Of a stretch of 64,000 bases of DNA, positions 38,571-46,960 are shown piece after piece. How positions within the stretch are numbered: position 1 is the stretch's first letter; each line of letters opens with the position of its first letter. The notes below the pieces were generated by a model, which was given only the letters and a program-made list of their open reading frames with translations, made no database searches and was not told where the DNA came from. The position numbers and the translations under genes are program-made. Source of the stretch: Lepturacanthus savala (taxonomy: Eukaryota > Chordata > Actinopteri > Scombriformes > Trichiuridae); assembly GCA_030544235.1 (NCBI GenBank), contig CM060469.1, forward strand, positions 13,510,017 to 13,574,016. Reading direction: 5' to 3'.

Positions 38571-39130
38571 CTTTTCAATTGCTAGTGTAAGTCGAGGGCT
38601 GTTGCAAGTACAAGTGCGCGCGGGATGCCGGTGGCTTCGTGTTTACGGGTCCCTGTGACAAACATTCCGGCACCGTACTCAAGCATCAGCTGTTTACATT
38701 CACAACAAGATACTCCGCTCTCAAGTATCCGCTAAGCATCAGACCTTGAGAGACAGAGGCCACATCAAGGAGGTCAACAAAGAACCTGACACCCCGGAGA
38801 GACATTTGCATTGAGTTGAGAATGTAAAGCAACAACAGGGCATAAAATGCCCTCTGAGCCACCAAACACTTAAGTGGTAAAACAACAACCTCCGAACTGC
38901 CGCGACATCCTCCTCGTCGTCGAGGATTGTTTTTTTGTTTTTTTTTAATTTCTTATCTGGAGGGAAAGAAGGGGAAGACGAGCGTGATCTTTGAGGAATG
39001 AGCGCGTAGCGACAGGCCGGCAGCGAAACGAATCCCGGGCCAGCTGACATAGCTCGTTTTAGTATCATCTCGCAAGTTAAGACAACAAAATAGGTCGCCG
39101 TAACCGGCCAATAACTTACAAACTATAAAT
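38571..39130. promoter_or_regulatory. CpG-containing block 3.5-4 kb upstream of sox11
   Basis: Richer in CpG than its surroundings, with AAGTGCGCGCGGGATGCCGG, CCTCCTCGTCGTCGAGG, GAGCGCGTAGCGACAGGCCG and GGTCGCCGTAACCGGCC. A T-rich tract interrupts at 38929-38952. No open frame with a domain. It could be an upstream promoter or enhancer; nothing in the sequence decides. Confidence 0.25.
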
Positions 39131-40700
39131 CATCAGACTCCTGAGCCGATATCGGGTTTCCCCTCCAGCCACAGCCTGGATAGAGAGAGCATACCTTATG
39201 CTACTTTTCGAACTGCTGGAACGTGTTACGTAAACTCCATGCGTGGCACCAGATTACCATTAAGTGACTCCGCTATATGGGCTAGAAAAACACCACTTCA
39301 CTGCGTGGCAATAAACATTGTAACCCGAGTACACAGGACACTCAAGAATGTGTCTCTCAAGTGAAAAGTTAATTTGAGTTTTTATATGCTACCAAAACAA
39401 ACCCCCCCCACCTTTTTTTTCCTCACGACCCGCTTTCAGCTCCACCTTTCACCCCCCCTCCCCACTGCCCATTGTGAAGCCATCAGATAGTGGCTTCCAG
39501 AAGTCTACACCTGTCTCAGGGCTATGCAGAGGAGATGGATCCATGCATTTTAAGCATCAGATAGCCTCTAGCCAGGGTTAGTATTGATCTAACGCTTCAC
39601 TGGCCCTTTGTGAGAGCAGCAGCTGCTTTGGGGGGCTTTTAGATAAGCAACGCGAAGGGGGATTGTTTCTCCTGAAACCCTCTTTCAATGTTCCTACATG
39701 AAAACCATCGCTTAATTCAACACTCCATCGCTCTGGAATAAAATGTCCTCTCTCTTGACACGGAGCAGCAAATAAGCATTAAACATCTGCCTCCGGGGTG
39801 TGGGGGAAAGCACACACGCACACACACATATACACACATACACACACAAACAGTGATAATGCACCTGTCTGGATTTTCACGTAATCATGTAATCTCTAGA
39901 GTGAAAACGAAACAGAAACACAATGTGTTTCACTATCCCGCAACTGGTTTTCTCTCTGATCACAGCTACTGAATGAGGTAGTTGAGGTGGTGTGTGTGTG
40001 TGTGTCTGTGTGTGTGTGTATTACGGGTGCATCTGTGTGAGGCAGGCATGGCGTCGAGACCCTCCCTAAGATGACTCATAGGCTGCATGGGCTGACACCA
40101 GCACCTCATTCACAGCCAATAATGAGCCATGCTAATGAGCAGGACAGCCACCCTGCATGCTCATCATTAAGCAGTCGTATGATTCATGTCCAGCATGAAA
40201 CCATCGCATAAAGAGATAAGGCTGGCTGGAGCGGAGCTCGATGACAAATCACAAAAACAAAAAAAAAAATGAAAGGTTCCGGCATTATACTGAAGGTGAC
40301 ACTTTCACTCTGCGTGAAATGGCTGATCAATATATTTTATTTAAAAAAAAAAAAAAAGGTTTTTGCACCTTTTCAGCAAATCAGAAACAGAATAATATAA
40401 TACACTGTGTGCTTGAGGACATTTCCCTGGAATTCAAATGCAGATATGCAGCCAATATGTGCTCACAGATTGTGTATACGCTGCTATCAGTTCATTTGAA
40501 ATAACCTCTGCGCTGATCGGAAAATCAAACACCGTTCAAATGAATCCATCAGACAAAAAAAAACACACACACACTGACAGTAAAACATGCGTGTGCATGC
40601 GCCAGCCTCCCGAGACTCCTGCTCCGACACATATATCTGATAAAGCTTAATCAGCACGGGGTGGTCATGATAAAGCATTTCAGCCCTATCTCTGTCTGAG
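39131..40700. other. Upstream intergenic sequence with two motif-rich blocks
   Basis: Repeat-free, motif-rich parts lie at 39470-39660 (TTTAAGCATCAGATAG, AGTATTGATCTAACGC) and 40060-40240 (AGCCAATAATGAGCC, GCTAATGAGCAGG, CATCATTAAGC). They could be conserved elements. CA runs lie at 39811-39848 and GT runs at 39990-40020. An A15-type tract lies at about 40343-40357. Confidence 0.4.
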
Positions 40701-41989
40701 AGTGAGACACAGACAGGAGGAGGATGGGGATGGGGGGGGGGGGTGCTCCATGGGATGGAAAAGGCAAGAGGCTCCTCTATCTCCCAGCGTTCCTCTCCCC
40801 TTAGCCTTGTCTTCTTTTCCCCCCCGTGTGCCTCTTTCTCCTCTATCTATCCCCCCGCTATCCTCTCTCCTCTCTCTGCTGCCTTTCTAGCCGCTGCTGC
40901 CTCTCTCTGAATCAGTGGAGACACTTCTTAAGCCCCAGCTGGGGAAAATAAGGTGGCTGGGTGGGGGGAGGGTTTCAAAAGGGTAAGTGATTGCCCTCTA
41001 GGGGACGAAGCAGAGAGAGAGGGAAGAGAGGGAGAGAGATGGAGAGGGAGAGAGAGAGAGAGAGAGAAAAAAAGCAGGACGCCTTATCGCCCCAGCCTCC
41101 AATAGCACTGCTGGCTACCACCCAGAGCCAGGGGGAGGGGGGGTGGGGGGTGGCGGTGGAGGGTGCAGGAGACGCCAGCTAGATGCTACACTGCCTCTTG
41201 ACACAGCAAACTCAGCAGGGAGCCTTCCATCCATGCCTCGCTGTACAGGCTCAACTCAGGGCTGCAGAGCCAAATGTTGCCATCTGCATGAGTGTTAAAG
41301 CTGTGCTCGCTCCCAACTATACCACATGCGCTTTAACCCCGATGGATAATAAATCAGAGCATGTTTTTTTTTTTTTTTTTTTTTTTTTTTTTGAGCGGGG
41401 GGGGGGGGGTCACCACATATAAATATGTGTGTGTGAATTAGTTCAAATTCTGATTTATAAGAGTTGGGACGTGTGTTTATGGTGCTCAAACACTATAGAC
41501 AGGATCCATAAAACACAATGTACCACTGACCTACTTCCTTCATTCAAATGCAGACGGGGAAACAAACAAGATAATAAACACACCACCAGCAACAGGAAGG
41601 AGGAGGAAAAAAAACAGAAGACGTGAGAGAACACTTGGCCACTCAGAGATAACTGTGAAATAAAAGGAAGGGGAAAAAAAGAGGCGCTATATTAAAGTTA
41701 ATGATAGCATCGAGTCTTCCCTCTGAAGCCATTACCAGCTGCTAAACATGTATCCTTCTACAAGGCGCATCCAGGCGCCTGCAACAGTGTCCAAGCGCCA
41801 CCTTCAGTATCCAACCTCAGGGAGGGGAGGGAGAGAGAGAGAGAAAGAAGCAAATAATCACACAGCCTACATCTTTTCCTCCAGACACATCTGTAAAGAC
41901 TATCAGTCTGTCTGGAGAATAACCTCCCCTCTATGTTTTTTTTTTTTCTACCTTCACTTCTAAAATAAGAGGGGCTGGAGGGGAGGGGG
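40701..41989. other. Low-complexity purine/pyrimidine zone upstream of the promoter
   Basis: It contains a G-run (about 40732-40743), CT-rich tracts (40770-40910), (GA)n (41012-41066), a G-rich run (41129-41163), T29 (41364-41392), G13 (41397-41409) and GA tracts (41821-41850). The clustering of strand-asymmetric tracts marks the approach to the sox11 promoter. No coding frame is credible. Confidence 0.7.
41364..41409. repeat. T29 and G13 homopolymer pair
   Basis: T29 (41364-41392) is followed by GAGC and G13 (41397-41409). Both are likely length-variable and difficult for sequencing. Confidence 0.9.
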
Positions 41990-42158
41990 ATCTCCTATGC
42001 TTTAGTCTGATGCGCGCTTTGGTGCGTAATGATGATCATCTCAGGAGCGCACGGTGCTAACTGTGTGTTTAATATGCCTGTCTCGCCCCGGCGTGTTGCC
42101 CCAGACACTGTGTACCACAAATCCCCACCTCCACTCCGCCGAGAGCTCGCGGAAAAGC

Positions 42159-42187
42159 GGGGGGGTGGGTGGGGGGGTGGAGGGGAG
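42159..42187 (+). promoter_or_regulatory. G-quadruplex-type G-run in sox11 promoter
   Basis: Runs of seven, three, seven and four G, separated by single T or T-GG-A type loops, lie on the coding strand just upstream of a TATA-like word. They meet the usual four-run G-quadruplex pattern. Folding and function are inferred. Confidence 0.5.
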
Positions 42188-42248
42188 GAATAAAAAGGGT
42201 TAAGGGGAGTCTTGGATGGAGTCTGCTGGGCGGAGTGGAAGGGACGTG

Positions 42249-42253
42249 ATTGG
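42249..42253 (-). promoter_or_regulatory. Inverted CCAAT box (NF-Y type)
   Basis: ATTGG on the plus strand, within GACGTGATTGG, reads as CCAAT on the minus strand. It lies 273 bp before the start codon and about 100 bp before a second TATA-like word, a normal place for an NF-Y site. Confidence 0.45.
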
Positions 42254-42349
42254 ATGGCTCCGCGTGACGCAGGGGACATGAAAAAGCTGATAACTAGTTA
42301 AGAAGGCAGTTTGTAACTCTGGAAAAAGAGTGCAGAGCTTTTGAGACGC

Positions 42350-42357
42350 GCATATAA
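42350..42357 (+). promoter_or_regulatory. Alternative TATA-like element GCATATAA
   Basis: GCATATAA in a GC-rich setting lies 169 bp before the sox11 ATG and about 100 bp downstream of the inverted CCAAT box. If used, the start site would be near 42380 and the leader about 145 nt. It competes with the AATAAAAAGG word at about 42189; the sequence alone cannot choose between them. Confidence 0.35.
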
Positions 42358-42385
42358 CGCAGGACGCAACCCGGCGCAAACACAC

Positions 42386-42439
42386 GGAGAGGGAGCGAGG
42401 GAGAGAGAGCGCAAAAGAGAGAGAGAAAGAGAGAGAGAG
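42386..42439 (+). repeat. Purine (GA)-rich tract in the sox11 leader
   Basis: A 54-nt almost pure purine tract of GAGAGG, GAGAGAGA and AAAGAGA blocks, interrupted by two short GC-containing words. It ends 86 nt before the start codon and so probably lies in the 5' UTR. It is likely length-variable between individuals. Confidence 0.7.
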
Positions 42440-42525
42440 TACAGCCCGGTCTTCGGGGCAGTGTGGGGGGCTCTTCAGACACTGCAGCGTCCGGGAGACA
42501 AAGTGACTCGTACACGGGAGCTACG

Positions 42526-43641
42526 ATGGTGCAGCACACAGACAACAGCGAGACGGACGGCAGCATGTCCAGGGAGGCGACGGACTCGGAGGAGAGCGAG
42601 TTTATGGCGTGCAGCCCCGTCGCGATAAACCCGGACTGGTGCAAGACGGCCACCGGCCACATCAAGAGACCCATGAACGCCTTCATGGTCTGGTCCAAGA
42701 TCGAGCGGAGAAAGATCATGGAGCAGTCGCCGGACATGCACAACGCGGAGATTTCCAAGCGCCTGGGGAAGCGGTGGAAGATGCTCAAGGACAGCGAAAA
42801 GATCCCGTTCATCCGGGAGGCGGAGCGGCTGCGGCTAAAACACATGGCCGACTACCCCGACTACAAGTACAGACCCAAGAAAAAACCAAAGCTCGACAGC
42901 TCCAAGTCCTCGGCGCCGTCCCCGGAGAAGTGCGGGAAAATCGCAAAGACTCCCAGCAAGAAGTGCGTAAAGATAAAGACTAAGAGCGGCACCAAGTCCT
43001 CGCACGGCTACGGGGACGCGGACTGCGTGTTCCCCAGCTTAAAAGTTCCAAAGACTGTGAAAGTTGAGCTCACCGACGAGGACGACGACGACGAGTACGA
43101 GGAGGACTACCGGATGGGGATTACGCAGCCCGGGGACGAGGAGCGTCTGAGGCCGTACAACGTAGCCAAAGTTCCCGCGAGCCCAACTTTGAGCTCCTCG
43201 GCGGAGTCCGAGGGGACGAGCATGTACGAAGAGGTGCGGAACAACAACAGACTGTTTTACAGCATCAAAAGCAAGCAGAGCACATTGCACGCCGCGTCCG
43301 TCTCACCAGCATCCTCCAGGTCGGTCTCCACATCCTCCTCCTCCTCCTCTTCCTCCTCCTCCTCCTCCAGCAGCAGCAGCTCCTCTTCCGGCGAGGACGC
43401 GGACGATTTGCTGTTTGACTTTAGTTTGAATTTCGCCCCCAGCGCCCCAGGCTCGGAGCTGGGCAACCCCAATTCAGGAAACCTCTCCCTGTCTCTTGTG
43501 GATAAGGACCTGGACTCTTTCAGCGAGGGCAGCCTGGGTTCTCACTTTGAATTCCCAGACTATTGCACGCCAGAACTCAGTGAGATGATTGCCGGGGACT
43601 GGCTGGAGGCGAACTTTTCCGACCTGGTCTTCACATACTGA
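42526..43641 (+). CDS. sox11: SoxC transcription factor Sox11, complete single-exon gene
   Basis: Sequence-specific nuclear transcription factor of the SoxC group (Sox4, Sox11, Sox12), which promotes neuronal and mesenchymal progenitor survival and differentiation. The 371-residue product opens with MVQHTDNS and has the SoxC motif EFMACSPVA at residues 25-33. The HMG box (about 45-117) contains RPMNAFMVW at 48-56, where the Phe-Met wedge bends DNA. Basic ends of the box (KR at 47-48, RPKKKPK at 116-122) fit the two SOX nuclear localisation signals. An acidic stretch (181-194), a 19-serine tract (270-288) and a C-terminal activation domain (about 339-371, ending SDLVFTY) follow. SKIERRK and KMLKDSEK in the box, and ANFSDLVFTY at the end, indicate Sox11 rather than Sox4 (SQIERRK, KLLKDSDK). 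Human SOX11 is longer (441 aa) because of low-complexity inserts. The ATG has A at -3 and G at +4; the open frame runs 21 codons further upstream without an ATG. No intron is visible, as expected for SoxC. Teleosts carry sox11a and sox11b; I cannot tell which this is. Confidence 0.98.
   Translation: MVQHTDNSETDGSMSREATDSEESEFMACSPVAINPDWCKTATGHIKRPMNAFMVWSKIERRKIMEQSPDMHNAEISKRLGKRWKMLKDSEKIPFIREAERLRLKHMADYPDYKYRPKKKPKLDSSKSSAPSPEKCGKIAKTPSKKCVKIKTKSGTKSSHGYGDADCVFPSLKVPKTVKVELTDEDDDDEYEEDYRMGITQPGDEERLRPYNVAKVPASPTLSSSAESEGTSMYEEVRNNNRLFYSIKSKQSTLHAASVSPASSRSVSTSSSSSSSSSSSSSSSSSSSGEDADDLLFDFSLNFAPSAPGSELGNPNSGNLSLSLVDKDLDSFSEGSLGSHFEFPDYCTPELSEMIAGDWLEANFSDLVFTY
43333..43389 (+). repeat. 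Serine-codon repeat (TCC/AGC) in sox11
   Basis: Nineteen consecutive serine codons (residues 270-288): mostly TCC, four AGC in a block, and two TCT. The mixed codons suggest an older tract rather than a recent pure-repeat expansion. The neighbouring text (SPASSRSVSTS before, GEDADDL after) matches the family, so the tract sits where SOX11 proteins normally have a serine-rich stretch. Confidence 0.9.
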
Positions 43642-44378
43642 TCTGAGAAAGAAAGAGAGAGAGAGAAAAAAAGTTCCGAGTAATAACAGAGAAGGGAGAA
43701 ATTATATAGGCTATGTGTCCTGGTCAAGTTATCCCTAGCTCTGCCTCCTCTGGGTTTTTTTCCGGAGGGTCCTGGAGAGGTTTGGAGGACCGTGGAGGCT
43801 ACGGTGAGGTTTGAGGAATGAGATGCTTATGAAGCCGGTAGCAAAAAAAAAGAGAGAGAGGAAAAAAAAGATGAAAAAAGCAAAGTCTGCAGACGTTTTT
43901 TTTTTGTTTTTTTTCTGGCAGCATGACAGGGTTTTATGGATTTTCCCCCCCTCGTAGGTCTGCATTTAACCTACTGTTCAAGCGTAAACGGACCAGAAAG
44001 GGGAAAAAACGTGAACTTCTATGCATCTTCATCCTCTGAAAAACAAAAACAACAACATACAACAACAACAAAAAAGAAAACACTGCAGGGAGCTGAAAAA
44101 AACGGACTGTGGACTGACTCAAAAAGCAAATCTGTGAACTGACAATTTGTTCAGGACGTTACTTTACAAAAAAAAAAAAACGGTTTATGTAATTTCTAAA
44201 TGCCGCAAATGTTTGTTTGTTTTTTTTGTAACTGATTCCGTTTACCTCCTGGTTTGGTAAATTAAGCAGCCTAAACCTCTGCAGAATTACAGGTGTGGAG
44301 GAAACATTTTGATACATAACAGACCTCATCTTTTTAAAAGAAAAGTAAGATATTTTCAGGCATATTTTTGTACAGTTA

Positions 44379-44386
44379 AAAGGGAA
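44379..44386 (+). promoter_or_regulatory. Candidate miR-204/211 seed match (8-mer)
   Basis: AAAGGGAA is a full 8-mer match to the miR-204/211 seed in the probable 3' UTR. Sox11 has been reported as a miR-204 target in lens and eye work, which makes the match more credible than chance. Use in this species is inferred. Confidence 0.4.
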
Positions 44387-44628
44387 TGTTCTTACTGTGC
44401 TTTCAGTGAGTTTCAGGCACTTCTTCCCTTTATCATTTGTTTTTAGCATGCAAGGGAGTCCTGGTTTTAAGGATTAAGTTAAATTAAAACTTGCATCAAA
44501 AATGCCTTGTGATTTTAAACTAGGTTTTGTACAGTTGTAGAGCAGATTTGTTGAGTATTTGTAGACGATACAATGGCATCATGGGGAACACATACCTCAG
44601 AGCTGGAACTAGTTTCAAGATTGTATAT

Positions 44629-44636
44629 GTACTGTA
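44629..44636 (+). promoter_or_regulatory. Candidate miR-101 seed match (8-mer)
   Basis: GTACTGTA matches positions 2-8 of miR-101 plus the flanking A, and lies in AU-rich surroundings about 1 kb into the 3' UTR. A 7-mer miR-145-type match (AACTGGA) lies 71 nt downstream at 44707-44713. Both are seed-only predictions. Confidence 0.3.
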
Positions 44637-45600
44637 ATATAGTAAAGTTAGGAGTTTATGTATATCATACTCGTGATATGTGGATGGGTCCCAATCGCAG
44701 GTGTGAAACTGGATTTTGGTATTTTTATGGCACATACTGTTTTTCCCCCCTCTCATTTTTTTGTGCAATATATACTCTTAAGATACAGACCATCAACAAT
44801 TGTAGCAAGTGATGGAAAAACAGACTTGTGCACTGTCAACATCATTTCATGTTATGATGCTGAAGCCTGTCCAGGCAGAAAAAAAAATAATAAACAAATC
44901 AGCTGGAACTGATACAAAACAATTTAATATGGCCTCATGGTGTGATGCATACGACAGCAACAAGATAAATATCACAATTTGAATGTTATTCGACTCACAA
45001 TGGGAATATTTGACTCTAACCAGTATGAATCTGACTGAAAATTCTAAGGATAAAAGAGTTCTGCAAATAATAATAATAATAATAATAAAAAGATAAAGGG
45101 CATAGTCTGATACAGTGGTGGTCTGGCATTAGTTTTAACAAGCAAGCAAAAAAGAACATTCCATAGTCCTGTTTCATGAAATGAAACTTTATTTTAAAAC
45201 TGAAGACTGCCTTCTTTTTTTAAAACATTAACCATAAACCTGTATTTTTTATTTCTTGCACTTAAAAAAAAGCAGATATTGTTTATTTTTATGTGGGTCT
45301 CACATATGAAGTCTGTTTGATAAAAGGTTTTGGAATATGACCTAATTATATGCCAAGACATTTTGTTGGAAGTTCTGGGCAGATGCTTCACATTCCAAGT
45401 GTGAATCTGTCTTTGACTCATCTTTTAATAAATAAGTACCTACCACCATCGACTGTCCTTTCAGTTTGTGAATATATGTACACAAATGTGTTATTTGTTG
45501 CGTTTGAAAAGGATGTGATGACAGAATGATGCCTATTTTGTATGTAGGCGGATACTCTGAAAAATGGGATGGGCTCAAACTAACATGTGAATTCACATTT

Positions 45601-45606
45601 AATAAA
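45601..45606 (+). terminator. Candidate distal poly(A) signal AATAAA of sox11
   Basis: AATAAA is followed within 30 nt by T/GT-rich sequence, including CTTGT and AGTGTTTG. Earlier AATAAA words at 44889-44894 and 45427-45432 could produce shorter transcripts. Confidence 0.45.
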
Positions 45607-45739
45607 AAGGAAAAAAAAGGAAAACTTGTAAACTGCAGTGTTTGAGATGCTTTACTGTTTCCGTCTTTTGAAAATTGCTGGTTTGTTTGAACGTTTCTTT
45701 TACCAAGTAGCCCCTTAAAAAAAGAAAAAAAAAACCCGG

Positions 45740-45960
45740 ACACTGCGGCTTTAAGAAATTGAATCGCCCGCTTGCTCGTGCTGAGCGACGTGATTGGTGG
45801 GCTCGGTGGTCCCCTTGGAGACGGGGCTGGAAACAGGAGCCGCTCCTCTCAGCGTGTGGGGGCTCTCTCTCTCTCTCTCAGTCTGTCTGGCTTCCATTCA
45901 GAAAAGTAACACTGTGCCCAGCACGGGACGCCTCCAGAGCTGTGTGAACAGAGGGGCTGG
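45740..45960 (+). promoter_or_regulatory. GC/CpG-rich promoter-like patch downstream of sox11
   Basis: After the AT-rich 3' UTR the composition turns abruptly GC-rich with several CpGs. The patch contains GACGTGATTGG (45787-45797), an 11-bp word identical to the one carrying the inverted CCAAT box in the sox11 promoter, and a CT run (about 45866-45880). No coding gene follows. It could be the start of a non-coding transcript, an enhancer or a remnant promoter. Confidence 0.3.
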
Positions 45961-46619
45961 AAAAAAAAAGAAAAAGAAAATGAAAGAAAATGTCCAAATG
46001 TGACATATGTTCACTCGGGTATAAACAATGGCACTTATTCCAGGCAGATGCTGTTTAATCTATAAAAACACGGAGGGTCTTTTTTTAGAAGCCTAATTTG
46101 TCTGTGGAAGCTAACTAAATGTTTGTCTACGTGACCAAATGCGCGTTAATCACTGTGTGTTGAGCAGAACAGGGGTAGTAGGTCAGCATGAGGAGCTCCT
46201 GAGCACCACAGCTCTTTTTACATACTGCCAAGTTTCAGATAAAATGAATTAAATGGCTGGTAGGGGAGAAAACTAGCAGAAAACTTCCAGATCCCCCGGA
46301 TTAATATGGAGCAAAACATAGATAGACTTGGTTAAAATTAACAATGAAAATAAGAATGAGAAGTGTTTGAGTGTCTTAAAACACAAATGTGAGATAAAAG
46401 GAACATTTTCATTGTCACATCACAGTCACTCCTGTCTGAATACTCTGACATGGCAGTGTTCTATTAGAAAAAGATAAAAAAAAAAAAAAAAATGGCAGCA
46501 AAAAAGGGTAAATACAGTTTAAGGGCTATAAAAGATATGACATATATAAATGGCATGTCATAAACTATAATTAGTATGTCACATCATATATAATCTGTAT
46601 AAAACATTCATTTAAAGCA
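45961..46619. other. Intergenic AT-rich sequence
   Basis: An A-rich tract at 45961-45980 and an A17-type tract at about 46476-46492. AT-rich unique sequence without a gene. Confidence 0.5.
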
Positions 46620-46960
46620 CATTTTTTACATTAATGAGCGTCTCAAAGCTGCTCACAGGATGCATCCTTTTGTCTCCTCTGAGGCCTGGTTAGAGAGATC
46701 CACCTTTAACAGATCATATAGATAAAGAGCCAGAGGCCTTGGCCGCTGAGAGATTTGTGTTCATTACAGCAATAGAATCTAATGATGAATATTTACCATG
46801 CATGGCTGCACAGGTACTAGCCCCCCCATTAAGTCAGTTTGCAAATCTGTAATAAAACATTTATCTAGCTATTACTTTACCTGACCTATTGGTCAAAGTT
46901 GCTAATGTGTTCCAGGGATATTCCCAATAGAATCCAGACATTGATTTTGTGTTCCTCTGA
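46620..46960. promoter_or_regulatory. Candidate conserved non-coding element, 3 kb downstream of sox11
   Basis: Repeat-free sequence with CATTAATGAGCG, TCATATAGATAAAG, ATCTAATGATGAATATTTACC and TATTGGTCAAAGTTGC. One C7 run interrupts. Composition suggests a regulatory block; conservation is unknown. Confidence 0.3.

Larger units (their letters stand above)
41990..42300 (+). promoter_or_regulatory. sox11: Proximal promoter region of sox11
   Basis: GC- and CpG-rich sequence directly upstream of the sox11 leader. In order it holds a CpG-dense part (about 42009-42155), a G-rich run (42159-42187), a TATA-like AATAAAAAGG (about 42189-42198), an inverted CCAAT box inside GACGTGATTGG (42243-42253), and TGACGC, a CRE half-site-like word, at about 42266. 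Starting from the first TATA-like word, transcription would begin near 42220 with a leader of about 300 nt. The start site is inferred; no transcript data were available. Confidence 0.6.
43642..45625 (+). other. sox11: Probable 3' untranslated region of sox11
   Basis: AT-rich sequence without a credible coding frame, following directly from the stop codon. It holds A-rich and CAA-rich stretches (43840-44180), an (AAT)n run (45065-45087) and three AATAAA words at 44889, 45427 and 45601. The last is followed by TTGT/GTGTTT-rich sequence, typical of a cleavage region. Long 3' UTRs with several poly(A) sites are known for SoxC genes. The true end is not fixed; it could be near 44910, 45450 or 45625. 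Confidence 0.6.

Noticed and set aside
42463..42525. In-frame upstream extension of the sox11 reading frame by 21 codons
   Set aside because: The extension has only a GTG at its start, and family members begin at MVQ. The ATG at 42526 has a good context (A at -3, G at +4).
42294..42845. 183-codon minus-strand open frame over the sox11 5' end
   Set aside because: Antisense shadow of GC-rich coding sequence; no domain, and it overlaps the HMG box on the other strand.
43257..43472. Minus-strand open frame with a glutamate run
   Set aside because: It is the reverse reading of the serine TCC tract (GGA/GAG codons), not a gene.
42526..43641. Identity as sox4 or sox12
   Set aside because: The HMG-box residues (SKIERRK, KMLKDSEK) and C-terminus (EANFSDLVFTY) match Sox11; Sox4 has SQIERRK and KLLKDSDK.
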